DNA from: Auanema rhodensis
Taxonomy: Eukaryota > Nematoda > Chromadorea > Rhabditida > Rhabditidae
Direction of reading: 5' to 3'
DNA length: 64,000 nucleotides
Assembly (NCBI GenBank): GCA_964057225.1
Contig: OZ059896.1
Span: 11,323,501-11,387,500 of the forward strand
Below are positions 21,401 through 33,870 of the stretch, piece after piece. The notes beneath the pieces are model-generated. The model made no database searches and was not told where the DNA came from. It saw only the letters and a program-made list of their open reading frames with translations. Each line of letters starts with the position of its first letter. Position 1 is the first letter of the stretch. Both the position numbers and the translations under genes were made by a program.

Positions 21401-24093
21401 CCGGGGTTTCCGAAATAAACTTTATCCTTCAGAGAGCGCTCCAAAGACCTGAATACATGATAATCAGCTGGAGCTAAGTCTGGAGAACATGGTGGACGTT
21501 CCATAACATCCAACCAAGTTCATCCAGCTTCTCTCTGGTAGTGCGGCTCGCATGAGGTCACGCATTGTTTTGCAAAAGCACCACTTTCTTTCTTTTTCTT
21601 CCCTCTTTAATATCCACATTCAAACTCTGCAATTGCTTACAGTAATTTTCGATATCTACAGTCTTACCATATATGAGCAGCTCTAGGTGTAGAAATCCAT
21701 CGTAACCTCAAAAAACGCAACACAAAACCTTTTTAGGGGTTAATATGGAGTTCTTTGGGGTACTCTTGATCTGAGATTGCTCTTAGTCATGAATTTTATT
21801 TTAGGAAAAAGGTAAAATCTTTTGGAATTTACTCATATTTTTTAGCCGATTCGAAATATCAAGATAACATTATCATAAAATTTTGAGAATTTTGCGGGAG
21901 GGGCCGCGAAACAAGTTCGAGACCTAATATATACATATATTCTTATTTATATAATATACATATCCACAATAATAGTTCAGATGTTTGTCAAAAAATAATT
22001 TTAAAATGAAAATTTCCAACTCAAAGTGTTACAGAATATCTTAGCGTTCTAAAGCCTAAAACACATGTGTCTTGAATTCGTTCTTGCCAACTTTCTTTGT
22101 GTTCTAGAAATATTTGCTTGTGACACTGTCGTCTGTGAAAATAATGGAGTTTGCAAAAATGGACCAAGCTTCACATATACATGTGAATGTACACAATTCT
22201 TCAGAGGTGTAAACTGCGAAATTGGTCAGTTTCCCCCGAATAATATTATTTATAATAAAATTATTTTTTTAGATATTGATGAATGTCTAGAAAATCCAAC
22301 ATTATGTACAACAAAAGATTCAACAGCTAAATGTATTAATACATTTGGTGGATATGAATGCCAATGTAGTGATATATGGTTAGGCACCAAATGCACAATA
22401 AGTTGATTAAAAACAGGAAAAATAAAATTAATTTTCTTTATATCTTTAGATAAAATTATATATGATATATTGGAAAGTACACATGGTAATGTTCTTCCTG
22501 AAGAACTAAATAAAGTAATAATTACTAATCTATTTGAAAAAATAAAAGGATTTTTCAGCTAACAGAAGACTTAATGAGTGATCCAACCATTGTCAGAGAT
22601 ATTATTCCTTTTCTGATTGGTGGATACCCATTAGATGTACGAATGGACTTAAGTTGGGATTATGATGACATCTTTATCTGGGTAGCGTATGAGGAAAAAC
22701 TGATAGATGTAAGGTATGATATAACTATATAAACTTTTATTTTTTTTTATTTTCAAAAATGTATAGTAAATACAAGTAAATTATGATTTTAGAACTGATT
22801 TTGTTCGTTGGAATGATAAAGTACTTGGAAACTGTTTCACATTCAATCATATGAATAGCTCTTTACTGTATAAAGGAAGAGGATCTGGTGTATCTGGAGG
22901 TTTGTCATCGTAATGTATCTCGAATTTCACTCAAATATGCTAGCGCAGAATAGTCATCAAAGATCTTTTGATATAAGAAAACCATAGTGACCATAAATAA
23001 TTAAATGAAAGGAGAAGAAATATAATGCTTGTTATAAAAAAAATTCAATTCAGGATTGGAACTACAGACGAATGTTCAACAAAAAGAATATTTGCCTTGG
23101 ATTGAAACGGCTGCAATTCTTGTATTCACTCACAATTGGGATGAATCTATTTTTGCCGAATCACCTAGAATCAATTGCAGACCTAATAATTTAGTTCAAA
23201 TGAATGTTCAACCAGTATTAATAGTTATATAAGTTATAATATAATATAATTTCGAATTCTAGATATATTATGAACGACTGGGGGGACGTTTTGGAAAATG
23301 TGTGAAGAAGATCAGTGAAGTTACATCTTATTATTATGGTGGATCATACACAACCGATGTACGATATTTGTAATAATAGATTTATGTTATTAACCACATT
23401 AGGGATGTTTACGATCCTGTTATCAAGATGTGATCAAAAATGAATGTGGTTGTATGGATCCAAGATATCCTGCTCCAGAAGATGAAGAATCATGCTCTCT
23501 TGCCAACAGTTTGAAAAACCGTAATACATTTGTATAGTTAATCTAATGTATTTGAGGATTATGTATTGAATCAGCATCAAATAGATTAGGAGATCCATCA
23601 AAATGGAAACAATGCAATTGTCCTTTACCTTGCTCAAATACAATTTACAATGTTGCTTTTTCTGAAACTAGTTACAAATCAAAGGTTTCTCATATCTGAT
23701 TTTTTCAAAAAATATAGAAGATTATAGAAAACAGCTTGTGAATTAAAGAGAGGAAAACTTCGTGATGAATGTTATGAACAGGAAGAAGATAAAGTTCTTC
23801 TGAGAACATCCATGCCATCATTAATCATTTTTGGTTTCATTGAAACCGAAGCTTTTGGGGTCAGTAAACAAGTAATAGTCTTCAGTAAAATTTCTATTTT
23901 ACAGCTTACTTCTTTCTTATCACGATTAGGAGGTCTTCTTGGTATTTTGATGGGTATATCTGCTATTTGTTTAATTGAATTCATTTTCTTAATATCACAA
24001 TTGATTTTTATATTTTGTTCGAATACAAAATTTACAGCACCGTTGTCCAAAAATCGATCGGGCATACGAAATTCAAAAGCCATGAAATGGTAA
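18466..24093 (+). CDS. EGF-plus-DEG/ENaC (egas-type) ion channel
   Basis: An amiloride-sensitive-channel-family protein with a large EGF-rich ectodomain, the architecture of C. elegans EGAS proteins. The first exon is uncertain; the ATG at 18466 gives a basic, hydrophobic signal-anchor start, and the next sure exon begins at 18703. Cysteine-rich or EGF-like modules lie at about 18881, 19000, 19167, 19327, 19979, 20133, 20332, 20486, 22108 and 22273, the last with a calcium-binding DIDEC start. A non-EGF cysteine-containing segment fills 19500-19920. The ASC domain spans 22449-24093, with [31 protein letters not shown] and CNCPLPCS. It ends with TM2 [17 protein letters not shown], which contains the family's G-x-S selectivity filter. 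The intron at 20612-22107 is much larger than the rest and holds transposon debris. Confidence 0.85.
20803..20851 (-). mobile_element. Mariner transposase fragment 1 (degenerate)
   Basis: On the minus strand this stretch reads [17 protein letters not shown], matching the mariner transposase segment around YCEQLxRL. A second, longer fragment lies 0.6 kb away in the same intron and shares the QLQ region. No terminal repeats were recognised. It is a relic only. Confidence 0.55.
20920..20931. repeat. Poly-C tract
   Basis: A run of 12 C between the two mariner fragments. Confidence 0.8.
21400..21765 (-). mobile_element. Mariner (Tc1/mariner) transposase fragment 2 (dead copy)
   Basis: The minus strand encodes a run of mariner hallmarks in order: KVLCCVF[15 protein letters not shown], [25 protein letters not shown][20 protein letters not shown], a frameshift, then [18 protein letters not shown] and [13 protein letters not shown]. 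In-frame stops replace the W of the CVWW-type motif and the R of NARPH, and the second catalytic Asp is Asn. The copy is therefore inactive. It sits inside the large intron of the egas-type channel, in the antisense orientation. Both ends of the element are lost or unrecognised. Confidence 0.85.
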
Positions 24094-24248
24094 ATTTAAA
24101 ATATTTCTGCAAATTATTATTGAAATAAATATTAATCGTATCTCTTTAACTTATTTCAAATAGAATTAATGATATGTACTGCTTGTTAATAATAAATTAT
24201 ATTTAAAAAAAAGTTCTCTGAATTTATAAAATAATATAACTTATTAAA

Positions 24249-26328
24249 TTATAAATAAAATAAAGCAAAAATAAGCATTGAAACAACTCCCATTAGTATA
24301 ATACATATAATTGTCCATAAAAATTGTGCAAAACCACCACAACAGATATCACAGCAAATTGAAGTTTGTCTATCTTTGCGTGTATAAAGTTTTTGAGATT
24401 GAAATGGGATATTTGATGATGGACCAACAGGAAAATAAACAGGAGGACCGGGTGCTGATGGAAACCAAACCGGGACTGGAACTTCAGCAAATCTTCAATG
24501 ATAACAATTACTAACTGTATTCACATCTCACATTGTATATTTATATGAAATGTTGACGAAAATATAAAATACCTGGGATCTCGTTGATCCTGCATCCTTG
24601 GATCAACTAAAGACATCATACGAGGGTCGAATATTATCATTCTACCAACAGTTGATGCTGATCGAGACAATCTTTCATTCGCTTCATGATCTGATCTAAT
24701 AATAGTAGGATGCCTAAAAATATGTTTATGACACAAGCATAAGCATAAAGCATAAAATTATTTTTGAGCTCCATTCGAACGATTAATTCATTCAATTTAT
24801 TTATTGAAAATCTAGTATTGAAGTCAAACTCATATCAAAGATGTGCAAGAAAAGCTGGGAAAGAAAATTATACAAGATCTCATAGAACATTTTTTTAAAA
24901 GATATCGAAAGATATTCGATTTCTTTTCAATCAATATCCAAATAAAGAGTAGTACGCAAACAAATAAATCAGGGAAGACCTACGAAGTATATGTAAACAA
25001 GTTTCTTCCATATATCAAAATCTTTCTATTAAAATTTTTGATTAAACTCATATAATTAATTTAAAATATTTATATGTAATATAACAAAGAATTATTTGAA
25101 AAATACCTGGATATGCTTGGAGGTGGTAGATTTCGATAGTCTGATATATTGGTATTATATGGAACAGTCCATTCTTCTTCTGAGGGAGTGGCACTCCATT
25201 TGGGAAATACCTGAAATGAAATATGTTTGAAATTAATATTTTTTAAGATTTAAAAATAAGGAAATTCTTCTAATATTTAAATACTGTTGAATGAATTACT
25301 TGAAATTATCATACATCAACTATATAAGTATAATTTTAATATATAACAAGCATATTTAATAATTATATTATATTAAATGAAAATAAAAAAAAAATTTAAT
25401 AATAGAAAAACAAACCATTGGAGATTGGCAAGAATAACTCATTTTATTTTCAAATTTCTTTGGCAATACTTATTGAATTGAGAGCTTAGTAGGTTGATTG
25501 AAGGCTACATAAGGTGCAATGCAATGACCTCTTCTATTACTTCCTATGACCGCCAGAGTTCTTTATTTAGATACTGAGCAATAGCGAAATATATAGACAA
25601 AGGCGAAAGGTAATAGAATAATATTAGATAGAAAGAACATAGAGAACAAGAAGAACATATATCGAAAATTTGAAAAAAACTTACATCACGGCTATGTCTC
25701 CGTTCACTTGCACTTCTTTGAACACTTGCTGATGCTTCTTGAGCTAATGTACATTTTAAGATTTCATGCCGTTTTTGAGGTGCTATTTTACGTGTTGTTT
25801 GAGCTTTATATGGGAATCTATCTAAATAATGAAGATTTGTGTCAAGTAGTAGATTATGTGCTTCATACCAATAGAATGATGAGCATCAATCTGATTCTCT
25901 ATCGTATTATCTATTTTAGAAACTGAAATAATTTTAATTTTGTATATTAAGTTTATTTACTTTATCCATATATAGTACATTGATATCTTAAAATAATTAA
26001 AAATTCATAACATACTTCTTTCCTGTCTATTTTTTTCGCTGAGGTGCCTAGCTATACTGCGTACAGAACCCATGCTGGGTCTGCGAACGGAGCCAATGCA
26101 CGAATCATCTTGAGTAACTGACATCGAACATGTTCCACTAATATCTACAAAGAACAAATTAATAATTATCTTAATGATCATACCTTTTCTGTTTTGGTAC
26201 AAGTCTTCTTCAACTTCGGATAGCGTGCCCAGTTCAATAGTTTTACTACGAGCGCTTCCAGGCATATACCTGCGCCTGGAACGTGATGGTCCTGGAACTG
26301 CTGCCCCGGAGGCACCTTCCGCGTCCAT
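24249..26328 (-). CDS. C-terminally anchored single-pass membrane protein, unknown
   Basis: Starts at 26328 (MDAEGASGAAVPGPSRSRRR) and reads leftward through about six exons to a stop at 24249-24251. The cytosolic part, roughly 210 residues, is polar and Ser/Arg-rich (MGSVRSIARHLSEKNRQ, QRSASERRHSRD) with many phosphorylatable sites. It is followed by a Met/Asp-rich DPRMMSLVDPRMQDQRDPR repeat and a proline-rich VWFPSAPGPPVYFPVGP segment. A cysteine cluster, SICCDICCGGF, directly precedes a terminal hydrophobic helix (LWTIICIILMGVVSMLIFALFYL). Palmitoylation next to a tail anchor is a reasonable inference. It converges with the channel gene, with stops about 155 bp apart. I do not recognise the family. 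Confidence 0.72.
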
Positions 26329-26336
26329 GATTATCG

Positions 26337-26367
<31 letters not shown>

Positions 26368-28249
26368 TAATAATATAAATGTGTATACTTATAGATGGAA
26401 ACAAACTGAAAAAATTTTTTTACTGGATAATAAATATAAATAATTTCAAATATGATCAAGAAGTACTGAGTTCGAAAGTTTTAAATATGGAATGGTAGAC
26501 TCATAAAACTTTGTGGATAGACGAAAAGCTAGTCACTGCTACTTATGCTTCTTTCTTTTCTTTTCTTGCGCTGGTCACTTCGAGTGTGCGAGCTCTCTGT
26601 ACTATTAGAAGCCCTGAAGCTCTCATCGGGACTTCTAGTCTGACTGTTATCAAGTTTTTCTTTTCTCTTTTCTCTTATATTGCTAGTATTCTCTTCGAAT
26701 ATTTCACCATTTCTCTCAGTTCCATCCTTCGCTCTATGGTAACCCTCAAATCTCGCATCGTTGTACTCTCATGAACAGTTTGATCTTTCTTCAAAACGTT
26801 TCGAGTATTTTCTTCCCGTTCTTTCTATCACACTATGTCTTACTTCGTTGGACGAAGCTTAGAAAAGAAAAGAGAACCGCAACTGAAGCAGAAAGCTTAT
26901 GAAGATGGGTAGAACGAACGGTTTAGGACGATGAGACTTAGTTCAAATAGCACGCGACGGTCTAGATTGAAATAAAGAAAGTTGTTATAAATAGTGAGAG
27001 AGAGAGAGGAAGAGAGAAAGAGGAAGAGGAAGAGAGAAAAATACAGAGAGAGATAGAGAGAGAGAATTAAAAAGATTGAGAAAAGGAGAAACAAGAAGAA
27101 TAATACAGTAAAACACTGTATGAATGAAGAAAAGAAGATTGGTAACAACACGTATGGGCTCTTTTCACTATGAATGATTTGTTTGCTTTAATAAAAAATC
27201 TGAGTTTCGTTTTTGAAAAAGGGTGTAACAAACTGAAAAGATAAAATTTTCTTTACCATAAATGAAAAGAAAAAAGTGAATTTTATAATGTTTTTGAACA
27301 TATAATTAAATTGTTTCGTTGTTGTTAATACATATTTGATTAATTCTCAGAGCATCATATCTCTCTTATAGTGAAGTCGGGAATAAAAAAGTTTTCGAGT
27401 GCTTACACAAATATGAACAAATACATCTTGCAAAATTAAAGAAATCTTTTTATTATTATTTTTTTTTCTTTTACACGATATTTGTATTTAAAATTTAGAC
27501 ATAATCGTTAAGGGTCAATGAGTATAAATAGTTTAAAATATAAAATAAATTATATTTTGCATAAATATAATAAATAAATTAAATAATATTTATAAAATAT
27601 TATTTAAATTTAATTATTTTATAATATTATAAATGGTTAAACTAGAATGTGTTGATTTATTACAGTGATTGAAGGAACATACATCTAATGAGAAGGACTA
27701 AGAGAGAGATAGAAATATAGAAAGAGCCTAGGAAAGGAGAATGTGAACGGTAAAGTGATGTCTGAAAATTCAATCTCGTAGCCTTGTATTCTTTCAAATA
27801 TTTATTATTCGTCTGGTCGGTGAGTAGATATACAAAAGCTGGTGTGTGTCGTTACAAGCTTGTTGACTGCTGATGAAGGATGTACGATACGTAGACTCTT
27901 GCCCAGCATCGTCATGCTCTTTAACGTGAACGTAACTAATTAAAGTTTCCTATAATAAATACAAATATTATTATAAAATTATATGAAAATGATTATTAAA
28001 GGTTTTTTAAAATATTTTATTACTTATATACAATATAATTAAACTTATAAAAACTTCTTCATAAAATATATCTTAATACATACATGTACATAGTATATAA
28101 ATCGGTCAAATTGGATTTCCAATTTCTCAACATATTTTCTCTGATCTAATCATTTTAGATTCTAACCTACACACACACACACACACATACACACTTACAT
28201 ATACTTATTATATATAATTAAGTTTTATATTAATATAAATATATATAAT
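26329..28249. other. Intergenic region between divergent genes
   Basis: Contains an ATA/TAA-type microsatellite at about 26336-26375, a GC-richer stretch at 26510-26960 (possible 5' UTR or promoter of the minus-strand gene), a GAGA-rich purine tract at about 26996-27070, and a (CA)n run at about 28169-28194. No ORF here has coding support. Confidence 0.5.
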
Positions 28250-28814
28250 ATGTATTTGAATTTATTATATTTTTTCTCACTTATATGTATAGTATATTCT
28301 TTAATTAGATGGGGTATGTTTTAATTTATAAATTAAAGAAATGTATGTAATAATTATAAATTTCTTTAGATAAAAGAACTATTTCATGTAATATTGATGA
28401 TTGTTTGCTAAGTAAAGGAACCAATAGTACATTTGAACGTGCTCATTGTGTATTAGATGGTTTGATTATAAATAATAAGAAATAATTTTATTATATATAT
28501 ATAATTTATTTAGCAACTGGAAGACACGAATGTGATATTGAGTGTGATTCAGCTGATCGTGATTCTGTTATAGCAAAGTTTCCAAATGGAAATCGCAAAT
28601 GTTTGAGGTTATTAAATTAAATATCTGTTATCATATAAATATATATATATATATATATCACATAATATAATATATTTTGTTTCTTTCAAGATTTTATTCC
28701 TACAATACTTTGAGAAAAAGTGGAAAATGGGTTTTGTGGAGATCTGACATGTGCGCTCAACAGAAGATTACTTTTGAAGTATTTTGTGGTGTCCCGCTAC
28801 AGGACACCTTATAA
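28250..28814 (+). CDS. Secreted cysteine-containing protein, tandem copy A
   Basis: Four exons run from the ATG at 28250 to the stop at 28812-28814. Exon 1 (28250-28313) is a signal peptide (MYLNLLYFFSLICIVYSL) followed by IRW. The mature part opens with DKRTISCNIDDCLLSKG and contains further cysteines (AHCVLD, HECDIECDSADRD, NRKCLRF, SDMCAQQ, FCGVPLQ). Introns lie at about 28314-28370, 28458-28515 and 28612-28690. Its start matches that of the next gene: both have RWG at the end of exon 1, the same phase-1 intron, then (D/E)KRT-x2-C...DCLL. The two are therefore tandem paralogues. About 125 residues; function unknown. Confidence 0.68.
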
Positions 28815-29204
28815 TATATATATTTATAGTTTAAATGTTGTATTTTGTTTTGTTAAATAAGAAATATAATAATTTATTAATTATGAATATTTGAATGATA
28901 TATCTTAAATAAGCTGGATATGAAACAAGTGTTTGCAAGACAGGTTTGAAACTTATAATTGCATAATATTATTCAAAAAGAGAGATAGAAGATATACAAA
29001 TATGTTCCTCGTATGTTCTAAACACGTTTAGTCAATGGTTCAACTTCATATATAAGAATGTATGATAACATGATTCAACTCATATATCTTAAATTGTTCT
29101 ATTCATAATATTTTTATTTCAAATTATAAACATTTTACTATTATATTTATAAATTATTAAGCATATATTTCCTTTTTTCATATAATGCATAGTTGTTGTT
29201 ACAG
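28815..29204. other. Spacer between tandem paralogues
   Basis: AT-rich spacer of 390 bp. No gene is seen. It ends in a pyrimidine-to-CAG context (TTGTTGTTACAG) directly before the copy B ATG, a possible trans-splice acceptor. Confidence 0.45.
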
Positions 29205-29906
29205 ATGACACCGTATTTCCTACTTATAATCGTATTTGTTTCAAGTATTAATGCTGAAGATGACTTCTGGAATAGATGGGGTTACTAAACTTTTGTGAAA
29301 ATCACTCCTTATAACCATTATCGTTTTAGAAAAACGTACTGTTGATTGTGTTAATAGAAACGGCGATTGCTTGCTGATCGCACCTGATGCTAATCCACCC
29401 CGAGATCCCAAAAACTATAAGTATGATCAACAACTTTACCTACATAATCGTGAAAGTTATATCTTTATTTCCAGATGTCGAAGAGAACCAATGCCCCAAA
29501 CTCAGTGGAACACCTTAGCCCAAAATTCTACTACTCGTATTGCGTGTCCATTAGGATGCGAGCCAGATTTTGATCTTTCGGTAATATAATATTATATTAC
29601 ATCATATAATCTATAATACCTATAATATATAATCATTTTTTAAAATCATTTTTATAGGTTTTACAAAAAGTTCCTTATGTGAATCCAAAATGTCAGAAAT
29701 ATTATACTTATGGTAAATATCGTGATAATGATGCTAATGATTGGTATGATATTGCTTAACTATATTCTATATCAAATGATTATTGATTAAGGTTTATTTG
29801 GATGACAGAACCATGTGAAGCTGCAATTACAACACATTGTCGCTTTAAAGATATTCCTCAAGGAGTGAAAAGTCAACGAAAACATAAACAATTAGCTTTA
29901 TCATAA
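29205..29906 (+). CDS. Secreted cysteine-containing protein, tandem copy B
   Basis: Five exons: 29205-29280, 29330-29420, 29475-29580, 29658-29743 and 29792-29906. The signal peptide is MTPYFLLIIVFVSSINA, followed by EDDFWNRWG. The mature region begins EKRTVDCVNRNGDCLLIAP and continues with a CRREPMPQTQWN segment, CPLGCEPDF, NPKCQKYYTYG and a C-terminal EPCEAAITTHCRF block before a basic tail. About 155 residues. It is paralogous to the gene 390 bp upstream on the same strand, though more extended at the C-terminus. No enzymatic motif is visible; it is a secreted nematode protein of unknown role. Confidence 0.78.
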
Positions 29907-31510
29907 TAGTTAACTTGTATTCAATATTTATATTTATTTTCAATATTATTTTCAATGATTTTTGTATTTTCTTTCTTGTTATCCTGTCGTATCAGGATTT
30001 TTTCACATAAATGTTTTTGTTATTTTTCTCTCTTTAAATGTATAATACTGATTAATTCAAATCGAATCCAAAGCTGATAAAATGTTGGAAAAAAGCTTTT
30101 AAAAAGGAATAATTAATCCATATATATATATAATTATAAAATAAGAATATTCTATATAATTTTGTAAACTTTATTATGTTTAAATAGTTTATGAACAACA
30201 AATTATTTCAATTTTAGTGTAATAGCGACAAACTTCGTTGGATTATATTAATAATTGCTGAAGCATTTGAAAATTTATTCATACATACATACATTTATAT
30301 ACAAACAACACGATAAGAATAAGCTTTTTTCTATATAATTATATTATTCTTTAAAAATTATAGTAAAGCATCAATAACATTTTAACTATATGTATGATTA
30401 TTTTTTATTTTTCATAACAATACGTATGTACTTTTATCTTGTTCTTAACATTCGTAGTAAATTTGTACAACCACTGATCAATAACACCTATCACTTAGTT
30501 ATAATTATATTTTTATTTTAAATTGCTTCTTCGACATCATATCATCTTATTCTTAGTTTTTTTTGTTTGTTTCGTTTAATTTTTATTTATATATATCTAT
30601 ATATTGAAATTTTATAATAAAAGATAACATACGATATCAGATTTAAATCATTTTAAATTAAATTGTCATTAGATCTTTTGATTTGAAAAAAAAACAATTA
30701 CAATGAATTTCTTCAAATTATTCAATAATCATGCAATCAATTATAAATATTTTCTTGTATTTCTATAATTGTCGTAAAGTTCATTCATATTTTCAGTATG
30801 TGCTACAAAGCATATAGCGTTTCAAGTACAAACTAGAATATATTAATTCGACATTTATTCGGAAGATCTATCAGGTTTTTATCATATTATCAAAAGTGAG
30901 ATACGACTTCAAATATTTGTATTATATACATATATGAATTGTTAGAAATTATTTTTAAATAATTTGTTCTTTTTTCTTTTGAAAAATTGATTATTTATAT
31001 ACTATATATCACATATTTTATATAATTTGATGCAAAATGTTGGAAAAATCAAAAATATTTTTTGAAATATGATATTATTCAGTAGTATTACTTAGTTGAA
31101 GCCGTTTTCTTAACATACTTTAGTATATATACATGCAACTTGAAGATAATTTATAAAGAATGTCCAACTTACAAGCTTTAAAGAATTAATAACTAAAACG
31201 TTAAGAGTGATGACGTAAATATCATATCTTACATGAATAAGCGAATCAAATCTAGTTGATAAGAACAACTTAGCAACTATTTGCGTCATTTATTTTTATC
31301 TTTCTATCTTTATATACGAAAGATAAGTTGGTGTGCGGATAACTGTGACGAAGTCAATTTTACATCAATATAGTCTATTTTTATATTAATGAATCATCAG
31401 TGCAGTCAAATTTTAGAAAAGATCTAGTATCTGAATTGAAGACAAGATACAAATTATTAGAGAAAAATGCATGCGTGATGGAGAGAGAGAGTGAATGATA
31501 AATGAATAAG

Positions 31511-31512
<2 letters not shown>

Positions 31513-31573
<61 letters not shown>
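31513..31573. repeat. (GA)n microsatellite
   Basis: Nearly pure GA dinucleotide run on the plus strand. It makes spurious Leu/Ser-repeat ORFs on the minus strand. Confidence 0.9.
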
Positions 31574-33170
31574 AGGTGTGGAAAGAGGGTGTGGAAAGAG
31601 GGTGGGACGAGTAACAACCGAAACAATGAGAAAAAAAGAAATAGGCAAAAGGTATCCTAAGATTCTAGTTGCAATCGCGAAAACTTTCTTTTATCACTTT
31701 TGACTGAACATGTTGGAATAAAACATTATGACGAAGTACTCCGTCGCATTTCTAATACCGACAAGAGAAAAAAATTAGAGAACTGAAAATTATCGCAATT
31801 GGGATAAGAAGAAAATAAGATTTAGTTGGTTTCGCGGGGGGCAGATTCCGCCGTTTGATTCTTCACCGGTCAAATTTGGGCAACGGGAAAGTTTCAGAGA
31901 ATGAGGAGAACTAATGTTGAAAGACTTATGCTTGACAAATTCAGTGAACTTACGGATGATTACTCCGTCCTTTTTTCTCCTTGCAGCAATCATGTGGTTT
32001 TCTTTTTCCTACTTTTCTTTTCCATCCTCTCTTCCTCTATTAACTCTATCTCTTTAACATTCTACCGATCTATCGTTTTGCTCTCTCCTCTATCTTATGC
32101 GCTCTCACCATTTCGTCTTTTTTGTCTTTCCTTTTCCTACCTTTCAATCAATCTATCTTTATAAATGTTTCCTTTTCATTTTCTGCTAAACTATAAAGAA
32201 AAAAGAGTAAGTATCATGTCTGTTTCTACTAACAATTCTCTTTATCTTTCGTTCTACTTACTAAACTCTGTCTGTGATACTTTCACTTTCATTAGTGTAT
32301 GTAACAACTTATCATTCAAACAAAATTCAAAGGTAATCAGCCTTAAGTTGATAAATATTCCTGCAGCAACAATTTTTTACTTCATACTCCATGATGTTCG
32401 AAAATGTATGTTATTTAATCTGTTATTATTCATACTAAGTAAAATTAAAAACTGAAACTAATAGCTATATTCAAAATATTTGTTAATTTACTAATTTTAT
32501 AAATAATCAACTAATTAAATATTTTAAAACTTATTCTTAATTCTGATATTCTTTACAATCGTCTTAAAACTATATTCTCGATATTTTATATGATATATCA
32601 TTCATTTTCAACTCATTTTATTATAATTGCTTATACATATGTTAGTTTTTATCTTCTTGTTTTTCGTTTTTTTTTTTGGATAATATACTTCGTTCATTCA
32701 TGCATTCATTGAATTTTTCAATCTCATCTTTTACCTAATACTTGATCATCCGATTGATATATGTCTTTAATTTTTGAGATAGTAAGATATTCCGATATAA
32801 AAAACAAGGAAGTCTAAAAAGGAAATCAATAGTTCAAGATCGTAATGTAGGCAAAATAATTGGTCTTAATTGATTGTTATCGTTATGGGTATACCATAGG
32901 ATTCACTTGAAATGTATGAAACATCAAAGAATAACTATTACATTAGTTTTCCAACAATCCATCTTTTAATACATTAAAGAACAAAAAATATATAATAAGT
33001 ATCAAAATCCCTTTTGTTTTAAACAATTTTAGATGCACAAATGATGATTTTAATGAAAATTTCAAGTTAAACTTATATTTTTAGTTTTTATTATATTCCA
33101 TGAAAAACGGATTGATACATCATCATCATTAATAAACGTCAACTTTATCTTAAGTTATAAAGAAACCGAT

Positions 33171-33345
33171 TTCTAATTCATTTAAGCACTTGAAGGTGTG
33201 GGAAATCATGCTAACTGAAACAAATAGTTAGCTAAAAAGAGATGATAATCATTGATAATCCCATAGGACAAAATAGTATAAAGAGAGATTACATTGTTGT
33301 TTTAAAGAGCTTCTAATTATTTTAACTATAATCTCTCAGTATCTT
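33171..33345 (+). repeat. Direct repeat, copy 1
   Basis: Shares a diverged block with 33701-33870, including TTAAGCACTTGAAGGTGTGG, then AACTGAAACAA, AGAGATGATAAT and CCCATAG in the same order and orientation. Copy 1 has a small internal duplication of GATAATC. Confidence 0.8.
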
Positions 33346-33700
33346 AGTTGCTTCATATTATCAAAGCGATCAAATACATTGTAGTATATGAATCTAAACA
33401 AAGGCTTAGTTTTAAGTGAAAACCTTTTTGATCCGACAATTCACAAACAGTTTTCATCTTTTCTGTAATGCTTTAACTGAAAATATTACTTTTCTCTTTT
33501 CTCAGCAATAATTTTCGTGAATATATATTTGTTTTACTAAAACTTTTAGAAACACAATTTTTATAATTCAAACTAAAATAATTTGATATGAAAAATCGCT
33601 TTTATGATACGATTGACAAAGCTTATATTCAAAATTGAAACTGAATTTTTTTCCTCAACTATGCGTTCTAAATTATAATTGAGAATTGAGCTGAGAATTC

Positions 33701-33870
33701 ATTTCTAATTTAGTTAAGCACTTGAAGGTGTGGGAAGTCATATTAACTGAAACAATTAGTTGACTGAAAAGAGATGATAATCCCATAGAACATAATAATA
33801 TAATAAGATTGTTATGCTGTTTTAAAATGCTTCTGATACTTCTAACTATAATTTCCTTAATGACCATAGT
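33701..33870 (+). repeat. Direct repeat, copy 2
   Basis: Second copy of the block at 33171-33345, about 530 bp downstream. It shows substitutions and small indels throughout, so the duplication is not recent. Confidence 0.8.

Noticed and set aside
23434-24083. Minus-strand ORFs opposite the channel's ASC domain
   Set aside because: They are antisense shadows of exons whose plus-strand translation has all the DEG/ENaC motifs.
31381-31648. Minus-strand ORFs rich in Leu/Ser repeats
   Set aside because: They are translations of the GA microsatellite at 31513-31573, with no splice context or motif.
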